From NCBI GenBank assembly GCA_033964015.1, contig CM066913.1, positions 3,536,169-3,600,168 of the forward strand: DNA of 64,000 nucleotides. The letters are read 5' to 3'. The notes under the pieces were generated by a model that saw only the letters and a program-made list of their open reading frames with translations, made no database searches and had not been told where the DNA came from. The translations under genes and the position numbers were made by a program. Source of the DNA: Scolanthus callimorphus. Taxonomy: Eukaryota; Cnidaria; Anthozoa; Actiniaria; Edwardsiidae. Positions 11,649 to 24,133 of this stretch are shown piece after piece. Each line of letters opens with the position of its first letter. Positions within the stretch are counted from its first letter, which is position 1.

Positions 11649-13510
11649 GAAGTCGAAGCACTTAGGGACTGTTCATTATTTATGTGGATGGGGGAGGGGA
11701 GGCATAAATTTTAACTGCCCCTAGAAGGGGGGTCAAAAACGTTTAAATTTAAAATCCCAGTTAGTATATAATATAACATAAATCACTTATGCTCTACTGA
11801 TATAAATCTGCTTGTTTCAATGATAAGCAATGAGGATTCCAAGAGTCTTTGTCTTTTCTGACAGATAATTTTGGATTTCTGTAACAGCACTAACACTGGG
11901 GATCACTTCAAATTTATTTTCGCCTAGCTTTCCACCTGATGCGCGCCATGTGCTGTTGATTTCGGAAAGACTGCTTTGCGGGAGATATAGCATCTCACTT
12001 TGGGTTCGCTCAGCAGGATCTATACGTATTAGCAAAGGCCATTTTATCTTTATATTTCAGTTTATGAGCATAAACAAGGGGCGGTCTCCTTTTACGTATT
12101 TCCAAACAAAACAGTTATTTCAATTGTATATATTTCTAACAGAAAGAATAATTCTTATTTTGAGCATATTGTTTTTAAAAATATCTAAACTTAATACAGC
12201 TTTTGTGAAGACTTGCAATTCAACATGCTCAATATCTACAGTACGTTATCAATGAAGAGTCTTTGACGGATTTGTGCTAGCTTGAAAATAAGTAGGCTAA
12301 TTGTCGCTATGATTAAGTTCAATAAAGGCGACTTTGCGAGGTTGCTATTTCATGTTTTTTGTTCCCGCGAATCATGCTACTTGGGCTTTAAGACATAAAA
12401 CTTATGCCGACCCTGTATTGCTATCATACTCTTTCACACCACAAGCTCCTTTCATATTGGCACTATTGCGAAATGAGCAATCCTTAGAGGATTGTGCGGT
12501 TAGATTCAAGGGGTTGTTCTTAATAGCAGATTGAATTCATGTTTTTCTAATAATAACCCATTCCATTGACTTTTCATAAACAACATAAACCTATACCGTC
12601 TTTATTTGAAAATGTCTTATTGATTACTGCGCAATGCAATATATTATTATTATATTATTATTTGAAAGTAAAACCAAATTTGTGACTATTGTAAAGTGAT
12701 AACAGGATGTATTTGAAGACAATGCATGCTCGTTATTGCAAATTACTGTACTCCTCCTCTGATCTCATTAATGATATCAGGTACTTTAGATCTTAAGTGA
12801 CTCAGCGTAATCTGGAGAGGGAACCCACGCTTTAACGACCACGTCTGACATCACTCTATGCTCGAATAACTTAACGCGAACTTGGCAACTTTGTCGTCGG
12901 GCGCAAATATAGCGATATATATGTAGGGGGTGACCAAGAGTGGGCATGGTGCACACTTAGTGTAAGATTTAATATGTAAAGGCATAGCGCAAACGTTGAA
13001 CTTCTTCTCTCGAACCTTTCCTTTTTTAAAGGGAAAAGGGATTGGAACGGCGCGACTCTGGCACGAAGGTTCGTTATCCACCTTTGTCTCTCTTTCCATA
13101 TTTTGTGTGATATTAAAATCTTCTAGAACTGGCGCTACGCCGAGCGAGTGGTAGAACATGTAAAAGACAAATGTACGAATGGATGACTCCAGCTCTAAGG
13201 ACGGGCCCTCCGGCACTTTTCTTCAGAAATGCCTTTGGAAATAACTATTTTTGAAATGTATTACAATTACTAAGATGCAACGCGCGCATGCAAGGCACTT
13301 GTTTCGCGCGCACTCACTAGAATCATCCATTCATAGTTCTACCTCCCTACTGTTGCTACGTCGAATAAGCCTCAAATGACGATTCTTGCAATATAAACAT
13401 AGAAAAGATGACACTTGCGGGAATTTGTTATAAGCTACCGTAGAATATTTGCCATGGTATGCTCATCAGCCAAAGTTGAAATTCATTTAGTTTAGTTATT
13501 TATGAAACCT

Positions 13511-13740
13511 GTTAAAGAGCCTGTGTCAGCCGTCATTTTGACAGCATAGCAACATGCCAAGTCGGAGAAAGCATCCATTTCCATCAGCTCATTTAGAGAA
13601 TATAGAGCAATGTTCTCGATTGAATTTGGTAAATCAAACCTGATACTTTGTTTTTAGATGTTTATTAAGAGATTTCTACACGTAGTTCGTCTTGTAATAT
13701 CTAACGAAAACAATAACAAAGAGTGGCTGACACGGGCTCT
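13511..13740. mobile_element. GTTAAAGAGCC MITE family, copy 1
   Basis: It starts GTTAAAGAGCCTGTGTCAGC and ends GTGGCTGACACGGGCTCT, giving imperfect inverted ends of about 20 bp. Internal words GAGAAAGCATCCATTTCCAT and GAAAACAATAACAAAG are shared with copies at 44373-44588 and 62497-62729, and in part with 7395-7480. Confidence 0.8.
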
Positions 13741-15375
13741 AGGAGAGGCCGTTTTTTGAAATCACAATTATTTTTTCTTTTACCCAATTTGAGCAGCTTG
13801 CATTTTTTTTTCTCGTAAGAGCCTGCTGTCGCATCCTAATTTGTTCACTTAAAACTATTTTTAGTTATCTTGGCTTTGCCTTATTAATGATTCTAAGTAA
13901 TGACTCTAATTACGGAAAAAAACAGTAAATGACAGCTTTTGTCTAATGCATATTTGTGTGTCTTTAATCGTTCTTTCAAGACAGCCTCCATGGATTTTCA
14001 TTTCCTTGTTCAATATTTTCTTTCAACCCCCATCCTTCTCTCCAAAAAATGGGTGAAAAATGGCTTCTAAGGCTTCTTGTTTGTTTTTTCATATATTTTG
14101 CCCAGTTGCTGTCAGCTTATATGGAAGGCTCAAAATCCACTTTGTAATTTTATTTATTTTTTTTTAATGCATCTTAATCTTCGACCTTCGCTGCTTCAGC
14201 AATTTCTTCAATTAATAGTACAAAATTGTACTATTTAGTAAAACAAATTTCGGATTTCGGTTAAATCTAGTGCTCACTCTGTTCTTTTTTTACAAGTACT
14301 GAGAAGGGAAAAAAGTGACTCCAAAACGGAAAAAAGTGACTTCACAAACATGATCTTATCACGATCAAATAAAAACTGTAAATAGCTCTCTTGATCGCTC
14401 AATGACACACGACCACAACTTGACCGCACACATTCTGCCCAGTTATTAGAGACAATAGGTTGTTTAAGGATTGACCGCGAAAAATATAGCCCCTTCGCGA
14501 AAAGCGCGCGTGCACAACATCTCATATGTAAAGTTCTGAGCGCTTTACAGTTTAATGGTCAAGGAGCTAATTTTATTTTTGCGAGAAAGGGATCTTAAAC
14601 AGTAGAGTATGTGAGTCTTGACGGCAGCTCAGTTGTCATTATACTGATATGCGCAATACATTAGATCGAGATCTGGATGCCGCCCTTTCCTGCTAGCAGA
14701 GGTCTCTCAAGGCGAGAGAAAACGAGAAGAGGGATGAGATACCTTTGCCGGCGCCTGACGAGTTCTTGGATGGCCGAAACGATGACTTGTATGAGTTCGA
14801 GTTTTTCAATCCGGGATATCACAAATCTTAACTGTTTCGGGTAGAGAGGGGTTATTCTGGTCACATGCAATCGAGGCGAAAGTGCAGTCTATCCAAAAGT
14901 TCGATATACTTACTGGGTAACACAGGTATCCTGAATACTGTCGCTGCCCGAAACCTAGAATTTTCGAGATCAGTTGAACAAAACTTTTCGGTGATTTATG
15001 TTATCACACAAATTCTGGATTTAGATAAATAAATGTTTATAGATAGTATCTAAATCCAAAATGTTGAACATCAAGATTGGATTGACCTGTTCTTTTTTGC
15101 CAGGATGGACAGGTTGTTATATTTTTAGTATTTTAATAATTTAAATGCAAAATTCCAGCTTGTAGGGTTGTAAAGCGCAGTATGATATTATATGCGGCTT
15201 TTTACTAGTGTTCTTTTTTGCCCGACCTCAGTTCAATATATAAGTGCATAGATGAACTTTGCTCAAAGCATATTGTTCTCATGAAAAATATTTGGCAAAA
15301 TGCCAGTAACTAGCAGGCACAACCTCTTCAGCTCCGGATCTGATGGAATATAGACTACTCTAGAATATGGTGCTA

Positions 15376-15681
15376 TTTAACAATTAGACTACGAGTTCGA
15401 GTTTTCTATGAGTCAACAGATAGTTACCGAGGCGCGTAGCGCCGAGTTGACTATTTGACTCATTGAAAACGAGAACGAGTAGTCTAATTGTTTTAGTAGA
15501 AACCCACTTGCATACTACCTTCGATTTGTTACTAAAACGTATTTATTTTCATGGTTTTAGAAAGTTTTGCGCTAGCGTTTTCGCTACTCACTATCTATTA
15601 CGTGATAGATAGTGAGTAGCGGACTGGGAGCCAATCAGATACAGGATTCGTGTTAGTATGCGAGTGGGTTTCTACTAAAAC
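15376..15681. mobile_element. Two-hairpin MITE, subfamily B
   Basis: The first hairpin runs from TTTAACAATTAGACTACGAG to CGAGTAGTCTAATTGT at about 15490. The second inverted repeat starts TTTTAGTAGAAACCCACT and ends AGTGGGTTTCTACTAAAA at 15681, with CCAATCAGAT inside. The same order occurs in subfamily A with different stem sequences. Confidence 0.75.
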
Positions 15682-16526
15682 TCATTATGAGAATAGAGGG
15701 TTCCAACACGTAGATGCAATAATTAATACTAAAATCTGAGTCTCAACTAATAAACGTGAATAAAGGACTGACACCAGTGAACAGTCTTGAAACGTTCTTG
15801 ATCGAGCAGTAAAGGAGATTTAAACATAAGCACTATTTACTGAGGTGTGTTTAAGATTCGATTGAAGCCCAATATTAACCAAGCTCTAAACGTTCAAGCA
15901 GGCACGAGTCTTAGAAATGTGCGAGGATGCGAGCCATATGGTATTTTTTTTACTCCAAAAGGCACCATACATTATGTCCAACGGATCTGTGACGCTAGTC
16001 GAGCTGTGCTTTAGAAACTATATGCTGACTCATCAGTTTAAAGAGCTTGAATATCTTCGGTTTGAATCTTTTAAGATAGATAACAAACTTTTTGTTCAAA
16101 AAACATTGTTATATGGTCAACTATTGGAAAACCGATGGAGCTTGACATTTGCAAGAAACGCAACTTGCGAACACTATTTCTAAATTTCGAGCAGTTTTTC
16201 GAATATTCGGGCACTATTTGAGCACTGTTGTTTCGATTTTTCGAGCACTTTCTGGCGATTTCCAGCTCGGGACAAGCCTATACACAAAAGTACTCTCCAG
16301 AGCAATCTTTGAGTCACAACAGACGATCTCCTGTTATTCGAAACGTTGAACACCGCGGATGGGATATCTCAGTACGACCAAATACAACATGCTGGACAAC
16401 CAAAGCATTCTGAGTTGGTTGTTTAGTCTTTCTTCTGTACCTTAGCCTGCTTCTTGGCGAAGCATCGAACAGTCTGACCAGGTCCTCTTCAGGTACAACG
16501 AGCCACCTCGATCAAGTGCATTTTAA

Positions 16527-19500
16527 ATAGAGAACATACATGGGCGCGCGGAGAACAATACATGGGCGCGCGGAGAACAATACATGGGCGCGCAGGGATA
16601 TAGAGAACAATACATGAGCGCGCGGATATAGAGAACAATACATGAGCGCGCGGAGAACAATACATGGGCGCGCGGAGAACAATACATGGGCGCGCGGAGA
16701 ACAATACATGGGCGCGCGGAGAACAATACATGGGCGCGCGGAGAACAATACATGGGCGCGCAGGGATATAGAGAACAATACATGAGCGCGCGGATATAGA
16801 GAACAATACATGGGCGCATGGGGATAAAGAGAACAATACATGAGCGCACGGATATAGAGAACAATACATGGGCGCGCGGAGAACAATACATGGGCGCGCG
16901 GAGAACAATACATGGGCGCGCGGAGAACAATACATGGGCGCGCAGGGATATAGAGAACAATACATGAGCGCGCGGATATAGAGAACAATACATGGGCGCA
17001 TGGGATAAAGAGAACAATACATGGACGCACGGATATAGAGAACAATACATGGGCGCGCGGATATAGAGAACAATACATGAGCGCGCGGATATAGAGAACA
17101 ATACATGAGCGCACAGGGATATAGAGAACAATACATGGGTGCGCGGGGATATAGAGAACAATGCATGGGCGCGCGCGGATATAGAAAACAATGCATGGGC
17201 GCACAGGGATATAGAGAACAATACATGGGCGCGCGGGGATATAGAGAACAATGCATGGGCGCGCGGGGATATAGAGAACAATACATGGGCGCGCGGGGAT
17301 ATAGAGAACAATACATGGGCGCGCGCGGATATAGAGAACAATAAATGAGCGCGCGGGGATATAGAGAACAATACATGGGCGCGCGCGGATATAGAGAACA
17401 ATAAATGGGCGCACAGGGATATAGAGAACAATACATGGGCGCGCGGGGATATAGAGAACAATGCATGCGCGCGCGGGGATATAGAGAACAATACATGGGC
17501 GCGCGGGGATATAGAGAACAATACATGGACGCACGGATATAGAGAACAATACATGGGCGCACGGGGATATAGAGAACAATACATGGGCGCGCGGGGATAT
17601 AGAGAACAATGCATGGGCGCGCGGGGATATAGAGAACAATACATGGGCGCACGGGGATATAGAGAACAATACATGGGCGCACGGGGATATAGAGAACAAT
17701 ACATGAGCGCGCGGGGATATAGAGAACAATTCATGGGCGCGCGCGGATATAGAAAACAATACATGGGCGCACGGGGATATAGAGAACAATACATGGGCGC
17801 GCCAGGATATAGAGAACAATACATGGGCGCACGGGGATATAGAGAACAATACATGAGCGCGCGGGGATATAGAGAACAATTCATGGGCGCGCGCGGATAT
17901 AGAAAACAATACATGGGCGCACGGGGATATAGAGAACAATACATGAGCGCGCGGATATAGAGAACAATACATGAGCGCACAGGGATATAGAAAACAATAC
18001 ATGGGCGCACGGGGATATAGAGAACAATACATGAGCGCGCGGATATAGAGAACAATACATGAGCGCACAGGGATATAGAGAACATACATGGGCGCGCGGA
18101 GAACAATACATGGGCGCGCGGAGAACAATACATGGGCGCGCGGAGAACAATACATGGGCGCGCAGGGATATAGAGAACAATACATGAGCGCGCGGATATA
18201 GAGAACAATACATGGGCGCATGGGGATAAAGAGAACAATACATGGACGCACGGATATAGAGAACAATACATGGGCGCGCGGATATAGAGAACAATACATG
18301 AGCGCGCGGATATAGAGAACAATACATGAGCGCACAGGGATATAGAGAACAATACATGGGTGCGCGGGGATATAGAGAACAATGCATGGGCGCGCGCGGA
18401 TATAGAAAACAATGCATGGGCGCACAGGGATATAGAGAACAATACATGGGCGCGCGGGGATATAGAGAACAATGCATGGGCGCGCGGGGATATAGAGAAC
18501 AATACATGGGCGCGCGGGGATATAGAGAACAATACATGGGCGCGCGCGGATATAGAGAACAATAAATGAGCGCGCGGGGATATAGAGAACAATACATGGG
18601 CGCGCGCGGATATAGAGAACAATAAATGGGCGCACAGGGATATAGAGAACAATACATGGGCGCGCGGGGATATAGAGAACAATGCATGGGCGCGCGGGGA
18701 TATAGAGAACAATACATGGGCGCGCGGGGATATAGAGAACAATACATGGACGCACGGATATAGAGAACAATACATGGGCGCACGGGGATATAGAGAACAA
18801 TACATGGGCGCGCGGGGATATAGAGAACAATGCATGGGCGCGCGGGGATATAGAGAACAATACATGGGCGCACGGGATATAGAGAACAATACATGGGCGC
18901 ACGGGGATATAGAGAACAATACATGAGCGCGCGGGGATATAGAGAACAATTCATGGGCGCGCGCGGATATAGAAAACAATACATGGGCGCACGGGGATAT
19001 AGAGAACAATACATGGGCGCGCCAGGATATAGAGAACAATACATGGGCGCACGGGGATATAGAGAACAATACATGAGCGCGCGGGGATATAGAGAACAAT
19101 TCATGGGCGCGCGCGGATATAGAAAACAATACATGGGCGCACGGGGATATAGAGAACAATACATGAGCGCGCGGATATAGAGAACAATACATGAGCGCAC
19201 AGGGATATAGAGAACAATACATGGGTGCGCGGGGATATAGAGAACAATACATGAGCGCGCGGGGATATAGAGAACAATTCATGGGCGCGCGCGGATATAG
19301 AAAACAATACATGGGCGCGCGGGGATATAGAGAACAATACATGGGCGCGCGGGGATATAGAGAACAAGACATGGGCGCGCGGGGATATAAAGAACAATAC
19401 ATGGGTGCGCGGGGATATAGAGAACAATACATGGGCGCGCGCGGATATAGAGAACAACACATGGGCGCGCGGGGATATAGAGAACAATACATGGGCGCGC

Positions 19501-21382
19501 GGGGATAGAGAGAACAATGCATGGGCGCGCGGGGATATAGAGAACAATACATGGGTGCGCGGGGATATAGAGAACAATACATGGGCGCGCGCGGATATAG
19601 AGAACAACACATGGGCGCGCGGGGATATAGAGAACAATACATGGGTGCGCGGGGATAAAGAGAACAATACATGGGCGCGCGGGGATATAGAGAACAATAC
19701 ATGGGCGCGCAGGGATATAGAGAACAATACATGGGCGCGCGGGGATATAGAGAACAATACATGGGCGCGCAGGGATATAGAGAACAATACATGGGCGCGC
19801 GGGGATATAGAGAACAATACATGGGCACGCAGAGATATAGAGAACAATACATGGGCGCGCGGGGATATTGAGAACAATACATGGGCGCACAGGGATATAG
19901 AGAACAATACATGAGCGCGCGGATATAGAGAACAATACATGGGTGCGCAGGGATATAGAGAACAATACATGGGCGTGCGGATATAGAGAACAATACATGG
20001 GCGCGCAGGGATATAGAGAACAATACATGGGCGTGCGGATATAGAGAACAATACATGGGCGCGCGGAGATATAGAGAACAATACATGGGCGTGCGGATAT
20101 AGAGAACAATACATGGGCGTGCGGATATAGAGAACAATACATGGGTGCGCGGGGATATAGAGAACAATACATGGGCGTGCGGATATAGAGAACAATACAT
20201 GGGCGCGCAGGGATATAGAGAACAATACATGGGCGTGCGGATATAGAGAACAATACATGGGCGTGCGGATATAGAGAACAATACATGGGTGCGCGGGGAT
20301 ATAGAGAACAATACATGGGCGTGCGGATATAGAGAATAATACATGGGCGCGCAGGGATATAGAGAACAATACATGGGCGCGCGGGGATATTGAGAACAAT
20401 ACATGGGCGCACAGGGATATAGAGAACAATACATGGGCGTGCGGATATAGAGAACAATACATGGGTGCGCAGGGATATAGAGAACAATACATGGGCGCAC
20501 AGGGATATAGAGAACAATACATGGGCGCGCGCGGATATAGAGAACAACACATGGGCGCGCGGGGATATAGAGAACAATACATGGGTGCGCGGGGATATAG
20601 AGAACAATACATGGGCGCGCGGATATAGAGAACAACACATGGGCGCGCGGGGATATAGAGAACAATACATGAGTGCGCGGGGATATAGAGAACAATACAT
20701 GGGCGCGCGGGGATATAGAGAACAATACATGGGCGCGCGGATATAGAGAACAATACATGGGTGCGCGGGGATATAGAGAACAACACATGGGCGCGCGCGG
20801 ATATAGAGAACAACACATGGGCGCGCGGGGATCTAGAGAACAATACATGGGCGCGCGCGGATATAGAGAACAACACATGGGCGCGCGCGGATATAGAGAA
20901 CAACACATGGGCGCGCGGGGATATAGAGAACAATACATGGGCGCGCGCGGATATAGAGAACAACACATGGGCGCGCGGGGATATAGAGAACAATACATGG
21001 GTGCGCGGGGATATAGAGAACAATACATGGGCGCGCGCGGATATAGAGAACAACACATGGGCGCGCGGGGATATAGAGAACAATACATGGGTGCGCGGGG
21101 ATATAGAGAACAATACATGGGCGCGCGGATATAGAGAACAACACATGGGCGCGCGGGGATATAGAGAACAATACATGGGTGCGCGGGGATATAGAGAACA
21201 ATACATGGGCGCGCGGATATAGAGAACAACACATGGGCGCGCGGGGATATAGAGAACAATACATGGGTGCGCGGGGATATAGAGAACAATACATGGGCGC
21301 GCGGATATAGAGAACAACACATGGGCGCGCGGGGATATAGAGAACAATACATGGGTGCGCGGGGATATAGAGAACAATACAT
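16527..21382. repeat. 4.9 kb minisatellite, about 30-bp unit
   Basis: The array has roughly 160 units of the form GGGGATATAGAGAACAATAC plus ATGGGCGCGC, with length variants of about 22, 28 and 30 bp. The 22-bp form lacks GATATA. A higher-order duplication is visible: stretches near 17105-17344 and 18326-18565 recur at an offset of 1221 bp with almost no change. Because 30 is a multiple of 3 and the unit has no stop on the minus strand, minus-strand frames stay open for up to 1631 codons and encode degenerate decapeptides; this is a property of the unit. The CGCGCG stretch alternates purine and pyrimidine. Confidence 0.97.
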
Positions 21383-22410
21383 CATTTTCTTGGCTTGCTG
21401 GTAGTCGACTCCAATCATTTTTTCTAGATTTTTCCACGTCTTTGTAGGGGTTCTCCGATCAAAGAGGACTTAGTTGTCCATAAGGCACACATGGGCCATG
21501 TATTTTTGACACGATAGTGGTCTCGTATGGATATGGGATTTGTGAGTTATCATTTTACCAGTCCGGAATCCATGGCCGCGAGCGCATTCCGGAATCCTAC
21601 GATCCGGATTCCGTGTCCGGATGAATTGCGCACGCGCTGAATTCTGACGTCGAGGTGTGCGCTTTCATATACGGACCTCCCAGCCGGTAAATAACCAGGG
21701 GGAAATTAGATGGGGCGTGACTCTTCAATATATCGAATTGATTTATTAATCTATTTTTAGATTAGATCCCGCGGGATTCAAATCCCGCGGGGAACGGGAC
21801 TGTTCTCTCCGACGTCCGCCAGAAAACCACCCAAAGATGGCGGCGGTTTTGATCTACAACTTATTGTATTTTGTTTATCATAGTATTGACTTCTGACATA
21901 TGTAACTAGAAACACAAACATACAACAATGATCATGTATCCCTTAAAAGTGAAAAACAGAAAACGACATTTTCTAGGGTAAAAAAGCGACTTTTCACTTG
22001 AACAATAACACACTCCCAAAGCAAACGCGGACGAAGAAGCGGGAAACTGCGGAGAAAGAAAAATTTTCAATGCTCAGTCAAGCAGGTGCAGAGAGAAACT
22101 AAAACCCTGGACTTCCATGCAAAACTGGTCAGTCGTTTGCAGTCTGTACATGTCTTTTGTGAAATAAGAAAAGGCTGTCACAAAAATGTCACAGAAGGGC
22201 TTTATACGTGAAGGCTGTCGTAGAAAAAAATAGTGGGAATTAAACTGGATGATTCATGGCAATGTGATCTTATTTGAACTCCAATGGAAACCTTACAAGC
22301 GTAGGAGAATCTTAAAACTAGAAAACTCTTCTGATATGCTTTAGTTAAGTTTCAATGAAGCAAGTCATTTGAATCAAAAATGGGCCATTCAATTTTTTTT
22401 ATTCACACCC

Positions 22411-22900
22411 CACCTATTGAGGGAGCCCTTCAGATACCCCCCTTGGACGACAATATTGTGCATCCCCCTTGGATGAGTACCTGTGTAAGCCCCCTTGGAT
22501 ATGCCCCACAATAAGCTCACTATTGAGGGAATTGCTGTTGACCCCCTTGGATTCTCTCTTCTTCGTCTCTGCCTCTATTGAGGGAATCAATTATAGACCC
22601 CCTTGGACAACTGAATGGTAGCTACCACTACTGAGGGAATTGTCAATGTCCCCCTTGGATTTCAATGTTTGTGTACTGCCCCTATTGAGAGAATTGCCTT
22701 TGTACCCCTTTGGAACTTGTTTGTTCGAAATTTGCTCTAGAATGTGTGCCCATGGATATTTTGTGCCTTCTAACTGCCTTTCCCATTCGGGCCCCTGGAT
22801 GTTTTCAGCTTTTTCTGATGGAGCCCACTGGAATTTTCTAATGAATCCCCTAGGATATTTTCCCTACTGACCCCCTCCCTTTCCCATGGATTTCCAGGTC
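22411..22900. repeat. Spaced CCCCCTTGGA / ATTGAGGGAAT repeats
   Basis: CCCCCTTGGA or close variants occur near 22437, 22464, 22490, 22541, 22600, 22651 and 22705, alternating with TATTGAGGGAAT words. Spacing is irregular, about 25-60 bp. A decaying tandem repeat is the simplest reading. Confidence 0.65.
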
Positions 22901-23122
22901 CCTCAATGGGGTGTATGTGCATATAAAATGAATGGCCCAATGATTTTAGCGATGAATCCAACGGCAATAACCCAGGGAGACTCGCAGGGGCGTTTTTCCA
23001 GCTTGTTTTAAGCTTACTACTCTTCTTTGTCTTCCTCGCTGGAAGATTTTCCATTGCATCCATCTCAATCGCCTTTGATTCAGATGACTAGCTGGATTTT
23101 CGTCTACATTTAAGTCCAAATC

Positions 23123-24133
23123 CCGGGGGGGGGGACTCTAAGGTTAAGATGCTAGGGGTGACCGTCGGGCGGGAAACTCAATTTTGACCCTAAAAATTAC
23201 CTGGTGGGAAAAAATTTCCACCCTAAAAAATACCCCTCAGTCTGAAAATACCCTAAAAAATACCAACAACTTTAACAGATTAAATTTTATTCTGGCCGTT
23301 TATTTGATATACATCAAATGATTCCTCTCGAGTTTCGAATACACTATCATTCTTTCAAATATTTTGGACCTATGTACCTTATTTGCGTGAGAACCCCCTA
23401 AAAAAATACCTATTTTTTCTTACCATACCGTTTTTTTTTTTCAAACCCCTAAAAAATACCAGATCGCCGATTTCAACCCCTAAAAAATACGACGGCTAGG
23501 CTTTTACACAAGTTGCTCGGCAACTTTTGGCAACTTTTGCCTTTTCGAGCAACTTTTTGGCAACTTTTGGATTTGAGCAACTTTGGGGCAACTTCCTCTA
23601 ATTCGAGCAACTTATATCTATTTTAGCAATTTATGTCGTTTTTAAAGTGACAAAACGGCAGTTTTGTATTTTCCTTTGCCGAAAATCATATGGTTCTAAC
23701 TGCCGAGTGCCTAGATTTGCTTTTGACAACACTTTATATAGACACCTGTAAATGATTTTTGGGATACCTGTGTGATTTTTTTATCGGTCAGCGGTAGCCA
23801 TGCGTTTTCAAAATGGCGGCCAACGTTTGTTATATCAATGTATTTAAAATCAGATGTTACAGATTATTTGTACTGTATGTACAGTTTATACAACAGTTTA
23901 TACTTATAATAAGACGTAAAACTAATTCTTAAGACTTACGAAATGAGCAACTTTTGAGCAACTTTTTCTCAAAAGAGCAACTTTTGAGCAACTTTTTGAA
24001 AAAATGAGCAACTTTTGAGCAACTTTTGAAGATTTTTGGAGCAACTTTTGACAAAAATCCGAGCAACTTGTGTAAAAGCCTAACGACGGCCACCCCTAGC
24101 ATTCGAATATAGGGAGTCCCCCCCCCCCGGGGG
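23123..24133. mobile_element. G-run/ACTC element, copy C, with 9-bp target duplication
   Basis: GTCCAAATC flanks the element on both sides (23114-23122 and 24134-24142). The left end reads CCGGGGGGGGGGACTC and then TGCTAGGGGTGACCGTCG. The right end mirrors it (CGACGGCCACCCCTAGCA, GGAGTCCCC, C run, GGGG). Internal words are about six copies of CCCTAAAAAATACC. The sequence from 23497 to 24090 is a later insertion with one duplicated target copy; without it the element would be about 420 bp. A 9-bp duplication suggests Mutator-like mobilisation (inference). Confidence 0.8.
23497..24082. mobile_element. Nested MITE with 8-bp target duplication (hAT-like)
   Basis: The element begins TAGGCTTTTACACAAGTTGC and ends with the reverse complement, GCAACTTGTGTAAAAGCCTA. 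It is flanked by ACGACGGC at 23489-23496 and 24083-24090. Both ends carry runs of GAGCAACTTTTG-type repeats. An 8-bp duplication and a TAGG-start end fit the hAT superfamily. There is no transposase, so it is non-autonomous. It interrupts the element at 23123-24133. Confidence 0.85.

Larger units (their letters stand above)
8079..16526. other. Intergenic region with scattered inverted-repeat elements
   Basis: No gene is assigned. Hairpin elements lie at 9051-9401, 10500-10554, 10580-10681, 11489-11648, 13511-13740 and 15376-15681. Three minus-strand open stretches look somewhat coding: 11817-12040, 12851-13216 and 14740-14885, the last ending at a plausible donor CAAAG/GTATCT. None resembles a family I know and they do not join into a gene model. 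Confidence 0.5.

Noticed and set aside
11658..11745. TTAGGGACTGTTCATTATTTATG as a PIF/Harbinger MITE
   Set aside because: Only a left-like end is seen; no mirrored right end or second TTA was found within reach.
16527..21382. CRISPR-like array
   Set aside because: Regular units, but there are no unique spacers; the whole unit is repeated and the setting is a eukaryotic genome.
16489..21437. Very long minus-strand open frames (up to 1631 codons) over the 30-bp array
   Set aside because: The unit length is a multiple of three without stop codons, so several frames are open at once. The translations are pure repeats with no start, signal or splice context.
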